Below are positions 7,530-16,459 of a stretch of 64,000 bases of DNA, piece after piece. The DNA lies in the NCBI GenBank assembly GCA_030690365.1, contig JAUYGX010000117.1, positions 46,224 to 110,223 on the forward strand, given 5' to 3'. Each line of letters begins with the position of its first letter. The stretch's first letter is position 1. The position numbers were made by a program, and so were the translations under genes. The notes below the pieces were generated by a model. It searched no databases. It was not told where the DNA came from and was given only the letters and a program-made list of their open reading frames with translations. The stretch comes from Bacteroidales bacterium (GTDB taxonomy: Bacteria; Bacteroidota; Bacteroidia; Bacteroidales; F082).

Positions 7530-9887
7530 TTATTCCTGCATCGTTCTGGCGATAATCTCCTCCTGCAAAGCTTCGCTCAGGTGATTGAAATAATCGCTGT
7601 AGCCTGCTACCCGCACAATCAAATCCTTGTGGTCTTCGGGATGTAACTGGGCTTCGCGCAAAGTTTTGGCAGTAACCACATTAAACTGGATGTGGTGTCC
7701 ATCCATCCTGAAATACGATCGCACCAGATGCAACACCACATCTTTGCCCTTATCGGAAGAAAATAAATCAGGATTGAGCTTTTGGTTGAGCAGGGTTCCT
7801 CCTGTTTTCAGGTGATCGATTTTGGCTGCAGAACATATCACGGCAGTGGGGCCCTGGCGGTCAGCACCCTGAACGGGTGAAATGCCCTCGGATAGCGGCT
7901 TGAATGCCAGACGGCCATCGGCGGTGGCTCCGGTGACACTTCCAAAATATACATGCGAAGTAGTGGGCAACATGTTAATTCTGTAATATCCGCCCTTGGT
8001 GTTGGGCCGACCATTTACGGCAGCATGAAACAGGTTGAAAACCAAAGTGGCCTGCTCATCCGGAAAATCCTCATCGTTGCCATATTTGGGCGTGTGGTTC
8101 AACAAGATGTTGCGAAGGGTCTCCTTTTTCTCAAAATTCAGGTGTGTGGCCTCTTGCAATTCATGCATGGTAAGACCTTTTTTATTAAAAACATGGTAGC
8201 GGATGCTGGTCAGAATATCGGTGATACTCCCCAGCCCGACTCCCTGAATATAACTGGTGTTGTAGCGCGCTCCACCATTGTTGTAGTCTTTGGCATTGGA
8301 AATGCAATCGTCGATGACCAGCGATAGAAACGGAACAGGAATGTTTTCGGCAAAAATACGGTCGATGGTATTGCTACCTTTTATTTTAATGTTGATAAAG
8401 TGTTGCAGTTGTTTGTTGAAAGCCAGCATTAATTCATCGAAGGATTTCATCTCTTCAGGTTGTCCTGTTTCTATCCCGGTTATTTTACCGGTCACAGGAT
8501 CCAACCCATTGTGCAGAGTGATTTCCAGCACTTTCACCAGGTTAAAATATCCCGTAAGAATATAGCTTTCCGTTCCAAACGCCCCTGTTTCCACACAGCC
8601 GCTGGCACCACCATTGCGGGCATCTTCCAGGCTTTTCCCCTGGTTGAGGAGTTCCTGGACAATGGCATCGGTATTGAAAATGGAAGGTTGCCCAAAACCT
8701 GTACCCACAATTTGTGCCGCCCGCCTGATAAACCGATCGGGGTTTTTCTTGCTCACCTGGATCATGGAACTGGGTTGCAACAGCCGCATATCTTCGATGA
8801 CATCTAAAATCAGGTATGTAAGTTCGTTAACGGCATCGCTTCCATCGGATTTTACGCCACCCAGGTTGATCAAGGCAAAATCGGTGTAGGTACTGCTTTC
8901 TTTGGCGGTAACACCAATTTTTGGAGGTGCCGGATGATTGTTGAATTTTACCCAAAACGAAGATAGCAATTCCCTGGCGCGCTCCTCTGTCAGAGTTCCG
9001 GCAGCCAATTCACGAGCATAAAACGGATAGAGGTGCTGGTCGAGACGTCCCGGATTAAAACTGTCCCAGGGGTTGACCTCCGAAATCACCCCCAGGTGGA
9101 TAAACCAGTAATGTTGTAAAGCCTCATGAAAGGTATTTGGTGCATGTGACGGAACACGGTTGCAAATCTGAGCCATCTCCATGAGTTCGATTTTACGGTC
9201 CTTATCGGTTTCCTGATAGGCAAGTTGCAATAGCAACACTTTGTTGCGCTTTGCATACAGGATGATGGCATCAGCCGCCACGTCCATTCCTTTGAGTTCT
9301 TCTTCTTTAGAGTAGGCTTCAGGATCGTTAAAATAATCCAGTTTTTGAATGGCTTCGGATATTTCATTTTTCAAATCCAGAAATCCTTTTTTGAACATCT
9401 TATTTCCCAGCACCGTATGCCCGGGAGCACGTTGTTCCTGAAACTCGGTGAAAACGCCCGCTTCGTAAGCCTGAATCCAATCGACATCCATGCGGGCAAA
9501 AATCTTGTCGCGGTTGGAGCTACCCAGCCAGAAAGGGATGATTTCATCTTCATAGATTTTTCGCATGGCATCATCACTCTTGTACGAAACTTTTGGGCGA
9601 TTGTGCAGTGTTTCCAGATCTTCCAGACTGTGGACGGTAATTTCGGGATAGGTAGGAACCGATTTGGGTTCCGGTCCGCGCTCGCCAATAATGAGTTCAC
9701 CCGCATTGTAGCACAGACTTTTGTACTCCATGAAATGATAAAAAGCCTCTGCCCGTCGCACAGGAACTGAAACCTGACGCGACCGGCTGCTTTTATAATA
9801 TTCGGTAATGATTTGGGAGCGCTCGGCCGACAGTGTTGGAATGGCTTCGCGGCTTTGTTTTCGGAGTAGGGCAATGCGCGTGTTCAT
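7530..9887 (-). CDS. hypD: trans-4-hydroxy-L-proline dehydratase (glycyl radical enzyme)
   Basis: HypD removes water from trans-4-hydroxy-L-proline to give 1-pyrroline-5-carboxylate, letting anaerobes use collagen- or plant-derived hydroxyproline. The frame opens at a TTG (9920, 796 codons). The ATG at 9887 gives 785 residues, near the usual length, and avoids overlap with the activase. Counted from the TTG, the residues are catalytic Cys442 and Glu444 (GCVETG), His168 (APGHTV), Asp286, Phe348, Tyr458 and the radical Gly773 (RVAGYSD). Each is exactly eight positions from Clostridioides difficile HypD numbering as I recall it (C434, E436, H160, D278, F340, Y450, G765). This separates it from pyruvate formate-lyase and glycerol dehydratase. 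The activase gene lies immediately upstream on the same strand. No pyrroline-5-carboxylate reductase (proC) is in the window. Confidence 0.92.
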   Translation of the reverse strand: MNTRIALLRKQSREAIPTLSAERSQIITEYYKSSRSRQVSVPVRRAEAFYHFMEYKSLCYNAGELIIGERGPEPKSVPTYPEITVHSLEDLETLHNRPKVSYKSDDAMRKIYEDEIIPFWLGSSNRDKIFARMDVDWIQAYEAGVFTEFQEQRAPGHTVLGNKMFKKGFLDLKNEISEAIQKLDYFNDPEAYSKEEELKGMDVAADAIILYAKRNKVLLLQLAYQETDKDRKIELMEMAQICNRVPSHAPNTFHEALQHYWFIHLGVISEVNPWDSFNPGRLDQHLYPFYARELAAGTLTEERARELLSSFWVKFNNHPAPPKIGVTAKESSTYTDFALINLGGVKSDGSDAVNELTYLILDVIEDMRLLQPSSMIQVSKKNPDRFIRRAAQIVGTGFGQPSIFNTDAIVQELLNQGKSLEDARNGGASGCVETGAFGTESYILTGYFNLVKVLEITLHNGLDPVTGKITGIETGQPEEMKSFDELMLAFNKQLQHFINIKIKGSNTIDRIFAENIPVPFLSLVIDDCISNAKDYNNGGARYNTSYIQGVGLGSITDILTSIRYHVFNKKGLTMHELQEATHLNFEKKETLRNILLNHTPKYGNDEDFPDEQATLVFNLFHAAVNGRPNTKGGYYRINMLPTTSHVYFGSVTGATADGRLAFKPLSEGISPVQGADRQGPTAVICSAAKIDHLKTGGTLLNQKLNPDLFSSDKGKDVVLHLVRSYFRMDGHHIQFNVVTAKTLREAQLHPEDHKDLIVRVAGYSDYFNHLSEALQEEIIARTMQE

Positions 9888-9909
9888 AATGTGATTAATT
9901 TTGAGGTTG

Positions 9910-10704
9910 TTATCCTCCAATGGTTACATGATATCCTTCATTTTCAAAAAAATGTCTGGCAAAAGCCACAGAGATCCCGGAGGGTTCTTCAACGCCGTGC
10001 ATCAGGTTTGGCAATTGAAATCGGGTGTATTTGTGGCTCCCTATTTTATGGTAAGGCAGCAGGCTGATTTCTGGTTTATTCTTTAGTTTGGCGAGAATGG
10101 CCAGAAATTTCAGCAGATCGGCTTCATCATCATTGATGGTGGGGATGAAAGGAATGCGGATCCAAATTTCTTTGCCCAGTTCATCCAGCAGGGATAGGTT
10201 TTTCAGTATCTGGATGTTCTCAACTCCGGTAAAATGCCGGTGTTTTTCGTTGTCAGGATGTTTGAGGTCGTAGAGAAAAAGATCGGTGAATGGAACAATT
10301 TTTTCAATTTTGTCCCAGCTTGAATATCCCGTGGTATCCACGCAGGTGTGGATTTCGTGTTTCTTGCAAAGGGTTAATACCTCCCATAAAAAATCGGGTT
10401 GCATCAGCGGTTCGCCGCCCGAAAAAGTAACGCCGCCACCGCTTTCTTCATAAATCAGGCTGTCGCGTTGAATAAAGCCCATCAATTCAACAGAATCTAT
10501 TTCGCGACCAACGATTTCTTCATCCTCCACCTCAATGCTGTTGAGAGTTTCAAAAACCTTTAAGCACATCACATTTTTCGACCTGCTTTCGGGATTGTGG
10601 CACCAATGGCAACCCAACGGACAGCCTTTAAAAAAAACTGTTTGCCGGATGCCCGGACCATCGTGCAGTGCCATGCGTTTGATGTCGAAAATGATTCCTT
10701 TCAT
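9910..10704 (-). CDS. Glycyl-radical enzyme activating protein (HypD activase)
   Basis: This 264-residue radical SAM enzyme would abstract hydrogen from the glycine in RVAGYSD of the adjacent HypD. Seen: MKGIIFDIKRMALHDGPGIRQTVF at the N-terminus, then KGCPLGCHWCHNPES, with cluster cysteines at 28, 32 and 35 (CX3CX2C). SGGEPLMQPDF, the usual SAM-binding GGE motif, lies downstream. Many dehydratase activases carry an extra ferredoxin-like domain with two more 4Fe-4S clusters after the first motif. Here that stretch (SKNVMCLKVFETLNS...) has one cysteine only, so the protein resembles the short PflA type. Its stop codon lies 22 bp before the HypD ATG, so the two are almost certainly one operon with the activase first. 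Confidence 0.9.
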   Translation of the reverse strand: MKGIIFDIKRMALHDGPGIRQTVFFKGCPLGCHWCHNPESRSKNVMCLKVFETLNSIEVEDEEIVGREIDSVELMGFIQRDSLIYEESGGGVTFSGGEPLMQPDFLWEVLTLCKKHEIHTCVDTTGYSSWDKIEKIVPFTDLFLYDLKHPDNEKHRHFTGVENIQILKNLSLLDELGKEIWIRIPFIPTINDDEADLLKFLAILAKLKNKPEISLLPYHKIGSHKYTRFQLPNLMHGVEEPSGISVAFARHFFENEGYHVTIGG

Positions 10705-10950
10705 GTGAAATCAAAACTGTGTAAAATGAATAGAAAATGATTTTTTTGGTTTTCATCGGGTGAAAACCACGGCTATGTTAAAGAGTTTGACCTTATTTGG
10801 CAGTCATCAAAAAATCCAGCACTCGTACAGGCCTTTGCCCGAACGGTGCGAAAGATGGTTGTTTAAGTAACTGATAGCCATGGTGTAGATGTTGGTGACG
10901 AAGATAAAAAAGAATTTGGCTTGTTCAACAATTAAGACCAAGAAAATAAA
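10705..10950. other. Intergenic region upstream of the HypD operon, with a hairpin and a stop-free minus-strand tail
   Basis: A perfect 8-bp hairpin (GGTTTTCA at 10748-10755, TGAAAACC at 10761-10768) lies 45 bp before the activase start and could be an operator or leader structure. Further upstream the minus strand is open for about 47 codons ending at 10807-10809. It reads FIFLVLIVEQ, AKFFFIFVTN, IYTMAISYLNNHLSHRSGKG, a membrane-helix-like sequence with no start of its own. It may be the tail of a lost membrane-protein gene; I do not recognise the family. No clear TAnnTTTG box was found. Confidence 0.35.
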
Positions 10951-10981
10951 ACTTTTCCAAAGTTTCAAACTTTGGAAAAGT
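10951..10981. repeat. 31-bp palindrome, copy 1 (downstream of the ATPase gene)
   Basis: ACTTTTCCAAAGTTT, one C, then its exact reverse complement, followed by a run of T on the plus strand and preceded by AAATAAA. An identical copy sits at 12383-12413, on the other side of the ATPase gene. It could also terminate transcription. Confidence 0.85.
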
Positions 10982-10986
10982 TTTTT

Positions 10987-12213
10987 TTAACCTACTTCCT
11001 TACCCCACTCAAGATGAAGAAAATCTTTCAAACTGATATGTTGAATTCCTTTGTACGTGTTTCCTTTGAACTCATCCATTGAAACAACCATTTTGGGATA
11101 ATTGTCGCCGATGCGTTCAAGGTTGCCAAACTCACGGGCAATCGTTCTCTCGTCATGCATCAGGTAGGCTACCTGCACATATAACAACTCTCCTTTTCGG
11201 CTGGCAACAAAATCTATTTCATTTTGTCCCGACTTCCCCACCTTTACGTCAAACTCATTGCATTTTAAGTGATGAAACACAACATTTTCCATGATATTGC
11301 CAATATCTGTCAACTTGTAGCCGCAGAGTGCATTCCGAAGACCAATATCTTCAAAAAAATACTTTTCTCCAACCTCAAAAATTCGTTTACCAACAATGTC
11401 GTATCGTGGTAGTCGGTGAATAAGATAGGCCGCCGCTAAATGATTGACATATTGAATAACCTGTGAAGTGGCAATTTGTGTTCGTTGCGATTTGAGGTAA
11501 TTGCTGATTTTGTTGGCCGAAAACAATTGCCCGATATTATTGGCCAGATACAATACAAGGTTTTCAAGAAAAGCAGTATTTCTAATATCGTACCTCATGA
11601 TCACATCACGAAACATGACGGTGTTGTAGATTCCTTTCAGGTAACTAAATACAATTTCCTCATCCAATACAAGATGTTTCAAATAGGGCAACCCACCAAA
11701 TCGTAAATAGAGCATCAAGCTATTTTGATCATTGGGAAGCTGATGAAACTCTAAAAACTCTTTAAATGAAAGGCTGTTGATTTTAAATTCAATATACCTG
11801 CCACTCAAATAGGTAGCCAATTCGCCGGAGAGTATATTTGCATTGCTTCCGGTACAGTAAATATCGTAAATGGGATTTAACTGCAAACTTCTCAAAGCTT
11901 GTTCAAAATGTTCAATCTCCTGAATTTCATCAATATAGAGGCTGTTTTGAACTTCAATTTTCGTGTGTTCTATCACATACGCATGCAAATCGACAGCAGT
12001 TTTAATCGATTCAAATTGGATATCTTCCTTGTTGATATAGATGATATGACCTCCTGGATTTTTTTCCCGGTTCTGATGAATCAGCTGTTTTAAAATATAG
12101 CTTTTACCAACACGCCTTTGTCCTGTAAGTACTTTAATCAATTGTTTGCCAATGAAAGGCTGTATGCGTTCAAGGTATGTTTTGCGGTAAATAACCTGAT
12201 TTTCCATCATCAT
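10987..12213 (-). CDS. AAA+ ATPase with DUF4143 C-terminal domain
   Basis: The 408-residue protein has a Walker A motif (LTGQRRVGKSYILKQL, about residues 29-44) and a Walker B-like NSLYIDEIQEIEHFE. A sensor-like YDIYCTGSNANILSGE and YLSGRYIEFKINSLSFKEFLEF follow. The C-terminal DUF4143 half (VGKRIFEVGEKYFFEDIGLRNAL ... NVVFHHLKCNEFDVKVGKSGQNEIDFVA) contains an E-x-DFV element like that of PD-(D/E)XK nucleases. These ATPases are common orphan accessory genes in Bacteroidota and archaea; their role is unknown. The start is a run of three ATG codons. Identical 31-bp palindromes flank the gene 5 bp after its stop and 170 bp before its start, which suggests it moved or is maintained as a unit. Confidence 0.88.
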   Translation of the reverse strand: MMMENQVIYRKTYLERIQPFIGKQLIKVLTGQRRVGKSYILKQLIHQNREKNPGGHIIYINKEDIQFESIKTAVDLHAYVIEHTKIEVQNSLYIDEIQEIEHFEQALRSLQLNPIYDIYCTGSNANILSGELATYLSGRYIEFKINSLSFKEFLEFHQLPNDQNSLMLYLRFGGLPYLKHLVLDEEIVFSYLKGIYNTVMFRDVIMRYDIRNTAFLENLVLYLANNIGQLFSANKISNYLKSQRTQIATSQVIQYVNHLAAAYLIHRLPRYDIVGKRIFEVGEKYFFEDIGLRNALCGYKLTDIGNIMENVVFHHLKCNEFDVKVGKSGQNEIDFVASRKGELLYVQVAYLMHDERTIAREFGNLERIGDNYPKMVVSMDEFKGNTYKGIQHISLKDFLHLEWGKEVG

Positions 12214-12241
12214 ATTATTGTATGTACACTATAAAATCAGT

Positions 12242-12249
12242 CAAAACTA
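12242..12249 (-). promoter_or_regulatory. Candidate -7 box TAGTTTTG for the DUF4143 ATPase
   Basis: On the minus strand TAGTTTTG fits TAnnTTTG, about 29 bp before the first ATG. A TTTG lies 22 nt further upstream, slightly more than the usual spacing. Confidence 0.45.
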
Positions 12250-12382
12250 ATCATATTTTGTTTGTGAACTACAAAAATTGTCAACTATTTGGGTGCGGAT
12301 GAAAACATCGGCTCTATCGCCTTACAATAGAAGCAACAAGACGAGTGATTGTTGGTTGAACAAGGAAAATCGGTTTAAAAGA

Positions 12383-12413
12383 ACTTTTCCAAAGTTTCAA
12401 ACTTTGGAAAAGT
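12383..12413. repeat. 31-bp palindrome, copy 2 (upstream of the ATPase gene)
   Basis: Identical base for base to the palindrome at 10951-10981 (two 15-nt arms around a single C). The two copies are 1.4 kb apart and enclose only the DUF4143 ATPase gene. It also lies downstream of mocA, whose transcript it could terminate. Confidence 0.85.
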
Positions 12414-12484
12414 TATCTTCTACAACTATTTCTTCACCCACTTCCCCTTTGTAAACACCGCTCCAAATAATTGCAACCTGGCGA

Positions 12485-13096
12485 TTAAACAAATGGTTTT
12501 TTTAGAAACAACCTATAATCCTCCCTTGTATTAACATTCAACACAACCTCCTCAAATTCCACCTCCAGCCGCTTACAATAAAAGGTGTCCAATAACTGTT
12601 TAAAATCCTGATATTCATTGGTTTCATCGCGTAAAACGGCCACTATACTAGCGGATATTAAAATGGGATGCCCGCCTTTTCCGTCGAAAACGGGCTTTAC
12701 GTAACCGGCTTCTCCAAGGCTGTGATGCAATTGTTCCAATAAGGTAGTTTCCACAAAAGGATTATCAATGTTATGGATAAAACACGGTATATTCCCCGAC
12801 AGGGCTCCCGCTCCCAGTTGAAAGGAAAGCAACCTGCCTTTTTCAGGAGTTGGGTTTTGGATGATTTTCACCCGTTCAGGAAGGGTTGAAAAATATTCAA
12901 GCTGATTTTCAAAATCAATGCTGTTTACCACCACCACCATTTCATGAATCCCGGCCCGCTGGTAAACGGTTATCAGCCTGTGCAGGAAGGTTTCCCCGGA
13001 AACATGCTCCAACAGGAATTTCGGCTTGCCCATGCGCCCCGATTTACCCGCCGCGAGAATAATGACACCACAATCCGTGAGCTCCGTATTTAACAT
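12485..13096 (-). CDS. mocA: Molybdenum-cofactor nucleotidyltransferase, MocA/YgfJ type
   Basis: By family, MocA/YgfJ transfers CMP to molybdopterin to make the cytosine dinucleotide form used by xanthine-dehydrogenase-type enzymes. The 203-residue product has the signature VIILAAGKSGRMGKPKFLLE near residues 12-31, the nucleotide-binding loop of MobA-like transferases. It also has HNIDNPFVETTLLEQL (metal-binding region) and GGHPILISASIV (cofactor-binding GHP motif). It is divergent from ygfK with about 75 bp between the starts. In Escherichia coli, mocA (ygfJ) also neighbours ygfK, which supports a role in maturing the hydroxylase encoded here. A GlmU or MobA role is less likely on context. 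Confidence 0.85.
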   Translation of the reverse strand: MLNTELTDCGVIILAAGKSGRMGKPKFLLEHVSGETFLHRLITVYQRAGIHEMVVVVNSIDFENQLEYFSTLPERVKIIQNPTPEKGRLLSFQLGAGALSGNIPCFIHNIDNPFVETTLLEQLHHSLGEAGYVKPVFDGKGGHPILISASIVAVLRDETNEYQDFKQLLDTFYCKRLEVEFEEVVLNVNTREDYRLFLKKPFV

Positions 13097-13100
13097 GGTT

Positions 13101-13147
13101 CAAAATTACGGGAAATTCAAAACCTGCGCTACTTTTCACTAAATTTG
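13101..13147. promoter_or_regulatory. Divergent promoter region of mocA and ygfK
   Basis: Two TAnnTTTG boxes face away from each other: TAATTTTG on the minus strand (13101-13108, 4 bp from the mocA ATG) and TAAATTTG on the plus strand (13140-13147, 24 bp before the preferred ygfK ATG). The mocA box is so close that its transcript would be almost leaderless. -33 elements are unclear. Confidence 0.4.
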
Positions 13148-13171
13148 GTGGTTCAAATTGAAAGTCCTGTT

Positions 13172-16100
13172 ATGACGGATCACTTCACCCTTATTCCGGT
13201 CGATTTGATGTTGAAAAACATCCTCGACGAATTTCAACATACAAACCGCATTTTTGGCATTCACCAAAGTCTGTTTTTTTTTCCTGTAAAAGACGACCCC
13301 ATTTGCTCAATCCGCTTTGGTCAATGGATTGAAACGCCCATTGGTGTGGCGGCAGGACCTCATACCCAGCTTGCACAAAACATCGTGTCGGCGTGGCTTA
13401 CAGGCGCCCGTTTTATCGAACTAAAAACCATCCAGACACTCGACGAACTCCATGTGTCCAAACCCTGTATCGACATGCAGGATGAAGGTTATAACTGCGA
13501 ATGGTCGCAGGAACTCAAAATCCAGGAATCATTCGATCAGTATTTAAATGCCTGGATTATGATCCATGTGCTGAAAGATTTACTCGGACATCAGCAAAAA
13601 AAAACCGGCCTGATCTTCAATATGAGCGTGGGCTACAATTACCAGGGCATTCTCAACGAAAATGTACAGTGGTTTTTACAACACATGGACAATGCGGCCG
13701 AAGCGCTGCAACAAAAAGTAAAACTGCTTGGTCAGTTTTATCCCAAAATCAAAAAACTTACCATACCGGCCCAACTCAGCAACAACGTTACTTTGAGCAC
13801 CATGCACGGCTGTCCTCCGCAGGAAATTGAACAAATTGCCCATTATCTGCTGGCTGAAAAAAAGTTGCACACAACGGTTAAACTCAATCCAACTTTGTTG
13901 GGAAAAGATGCAGTACATGCAATTTTGGACCAATCCGGTTTTGGCACCCGGATTCCGGATGCGGCTTTTGAACATGATTTGAAATTCGAAGAGGCCATTC
14001 CCATGCTGCAACGGCTGCAAACCACAGCCGATGATATGGGGCTCAGTTTCAGCGTTAAACTCACCAATACGCTTGAAAGCGAAAACCACAAACAGGTATT
14101 TCCGTCCAACGAACCCATGATGTACATGAGTGGCCGTGCTTTGCATCCCCTTTCGGTGAAACTGGCCGAAAAACTTCAAAATACTTTTGAAGGGAAACTG
14201 GACATCAGCTTTTCGGGCGGAGCCGATGCTTTTAATGTGGTGGAATTGGTAAACGCCGGACTTTCTCCTGTTACTGTGTGTTCAGATTTGCTTAAACCAG
14301 GAGGCTACGGACGTTTACATCAATATATCAAAGCCTTGCGGGATGTCATGAAGGCCACTTATTCGGAAGATTTGCAGGAGATGATCCACAAAAAAGTGCG
14401 TTGTTTCTGCTGTAGCGATGAGGATGCCGCCTGGAGAAACCTGAAAAAATATGCTGCCGGAATCAACCAGAATCCGGCTTATAAAAACACAAACCTGCGT
14501 TTGCCCACCATCAAAACAGATCGTGAACTTGGAACTTTTGATTGTATTCAGGCTCCTTGTGTGGATAGCTGTCCTACTCACCAAGACATTCCTGAATACC
14601 TGATCCAGACGGCTTCGGGTGATTTTGACCAGGCGGCAAAAGTCATTCTTAAGACCAATCCTTTTCCACAAACCACCGGCATGGTGTGCGATCACCTTTG
14701 CCAAACGCGCTGTACCCGAATTAATTACGATTCTTCGATATTGATAAGAGAAGTGAAGCGCTTTGTGGCGGAAACGGTTTTAAAAAACCAGGATTCAGAA
14801 AGCAGGTTAGCATTCAATGGAAAAAAAGTGGCCATCATCGGAGCAGGTCCTTCGGGGTTAACCTGTGGTTACTACCTGACCAAATCCGGATTTCAGGTAG
14901 ACATCTACGAAAGTAAATCGCAGCCAGGAGGCATGGTAGCCGGTGCCATTCCATCTTTCCGTTTGCCTGATGAAGATTTGAATATCGATATTAACCGGAT
15001 GCTTTCGATGGGAATTAATATTCACTATCAGTCCACCGTTGATAACAGGTTGTTTGAAACGTTGAAATCAGACACGGATGCGATCTACATAGCTGCAGGT
15101 GCGCAGAAATCTGTCAAGCTGAACATCCCGGGCCTTCAGGCTTTGGGTGTTCTCGATCCGCTCGAATTTTTATTCAAAGTAAAAAAAGGGAATCCCACAG
15201 GATTGGGCCAAAATATTGTCATCATCGGGGGTGGCAATACCGCCATGGACGCGGCGCGTACAGCTTTTCGCCTGGTGGGCGACCAGGGAAAAGTCACCAT
15301 CGTTTACCGCAGGACCATTGCCGAAATGCCTGCCGATCAGGGAGAAATAACGGCAGTTCTGGAAGAAGGAATCAATATTCTGGAGTTGGCTTCTCCATTA
15401 AAAATAGTACAAAATCAGGGCCAGGTATTGGGGTTACTTTGTCAGAAAATGAAATTGGGAGTGCCGGATGCTTCCGGAAGAAAAAAACCTGTTCCCATCA
15501 GTGATTCTGAATTTACCCTGGAAGCGGACACCATCATTCCGGCCATAGGACAAGATCTGGACCTGGATTTTATTGAAAAGGATGCAATTGAAAATCAACA
15601 GGTTCAAACCCTGATTTCAAAAGTATATATCGGTGGCGATGCCATGCGGGGAGCTTCTACCGCCATCAATGCCATTGCGGACGGGCGAAAAGTAGCCGAA
15701 AAAATTATCCGTGAAATCAATCCCGCAACAGACCTAAATCAGGAAGTTAGCCTCCGCCCCCACGATTTTGACGAACTCATGTTCAAAAAATCACAGAGGA
15801 TTAAGGGTGTTTCGCCCAATGAAACTCCCTTGACCGAAAGAAAAAATTTCAACCTGGTTACCACCACGCTTTCGCAGGAAGAGGCCATGGCCGAGTCGTC
15901 GCGGTGTTTACAGTGCGATGTTCTGTGCAATGTGTGTACCACAGTTTGCCCGAATTTAGCCTTCAGGTCGTTTCAAATCACTCCCGTTCATTACAAATTA
16001 AACAAATTGGTGGTTCATGAAAATAAGGTAAATGTAGTTCCGGATCTGGATTTCGTTGTGAATCAGCCATACCAGATTCTTCATCTCGAAGAATGGTGCA

Positions 16101-16450
16101 ATCAATGTGGGAATTGTACCACTTTTTGTCCTACTTCAGGGTCACCCTGGAAGGAGAAACCGCACGTTTACTTCTCCAGGACTGCATTTGAGGAATCGGA
16201 GGATGGTTACTTTTTTAACAAAGATGAAAAATGCCTTTACCACCTAAAAAACGGACAAGAGTCAACCTTGATATTTGAAAATGGCCAGTTTATATATCAG
16301 GAAAAAGGCGTTGAATTTCAATTAGATCCTACTACCTTCGACATCAAGGGATGGAATATTGATACAAGAAAAAATAAAGAATTTGCCTTGAACACCGCAG
16401 CCGAAATGAGCGTGGTGTGGCAAGGTTTTCAACATAAAAATCAGTCTTAA
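13172..16450 (+). CDS. ygfK: YgfK, iron-sulfur flavoprotein of the selenium-dependent molybdenum hydroxylase system
   Basis: YgfK occurs beside selenium-dependent hydroxylases and is annotated as a putative selenate reductase subunit; it is likely their electron acceptor. The N-terminal ~430 residues resemble a dihydroorotate-dehydrogenase-like barrel with the family strings GVAAGPHTQLAQNIV and VTLSTMHGCPPQEIE. A 4Fe-4S linker starts near residue 458 (CIQAPCVDSCPTHQDIPEY). The FAD site (VAIIGAGPSGLTCGYYL) is near 552 and the NAD(P) site (IVIIGGGNTAMDAARTA) near 683. Two C-terminal ferredoxin clusters follow at about 910 (CLQCDVLCNVCTTVCP) and 973 (CNQCGNCTTFCP). The frame opens at TTG 13145, but that codon overlaps a promoter-like box. 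ATG 13172 gives 1092 residues and fits E. coli YgfK. First gene of an operon; 9 bp to the next. Confidence 0.93.
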   Translation: MTDHFTLIPVDLMLKNILDEFQHTNRIFGIHQSLFFFPVKDDPICSIRFGQWIETPIGVAAGPHTQLAQNIVSAWLTGARFIELKTIQTLDELHVSKPCIDMQDEGYNCEWSQELKIQESFDQYLNAWIMIHVLKDLLGHQQKKTGLIFNMSVGYNYQGILNENVQWFLQHMDNAAEALQQKVKLLGQFYPKIKKLTIPAQLSNNVTLSTMHGCPPQEIEQIAHYLLAEKKLHTTVKLNPTLLGKDAVHAILDQSGFGTRIPDAAFEHDLKFEEAIPMLQRLQTTADDMGLSFSVKLTNTLESENHKQVFPSNEPMMYMSGRALHPLSVKLAEKLQNTFEGKLDISFSGGADAFNVVELVNAGLSPVTVCSDLLKPGGYGRLHQYIKALRDVMKATYSEDLQEMIHKKVRCFCCSDEDAAWRNLKKYAAGINQNPAYKNTNLRLPTIKTDRELGTFDCIQAPCVDSCPTHQDIPEYLIQTASGDFDQAAKVILKTNPFPQTTGMVCDHLCQTRCTRINYDSSILIREVKRFVAETVLKNQDSESRLAFNGKKVAIIGAGPSGLTCGYYLTKSGFQVDIYESKSQPGGMVAGAIPSFRLPDEDLNIDINRMLSMGINIHYQSTVDNRLFETLKSDTDAIYIAAGAQKSVKLNIPGLQALGVLDPLEFLFKVKKGNPTGLGQNIVIIGGGNTAMDAARTAFRLVGDQGKVTIVYRRTIAEMPADQGEITAVLEEGINILELASPLKIVQNQGQVLGLLCQKMKLGVPDASGRKKPVPISDSEFTLEADTIIPAIGQDLDLDFIEKDAIENQQVQTLISKVYIGGDAMRGASTAINAIADGRKVAEKIIREINPATDLNQEVSLRPHDFDELMFKKSQRIKGVSPNETPLTERKNFNLVTTTLSQEEAMAESSRCLQCDVLCNVCTTVCPNLAFRSFQITPVHYKLNKLVVHENKVNVVPDLDFVVNQPYQILHLEEWCNQCGNCTTFCPTSGSPWKEKPHVYFSRTAFEESEDGYFFNKDEKCLYHLKNGQESTLIFENGQFIYQEKGVEFQLDPTTFDIKGWNIDTRKNKEFALNTAAEMSVVWQGFQHKNQS

Positions 16451-16459
16451 GAAAAGAAC

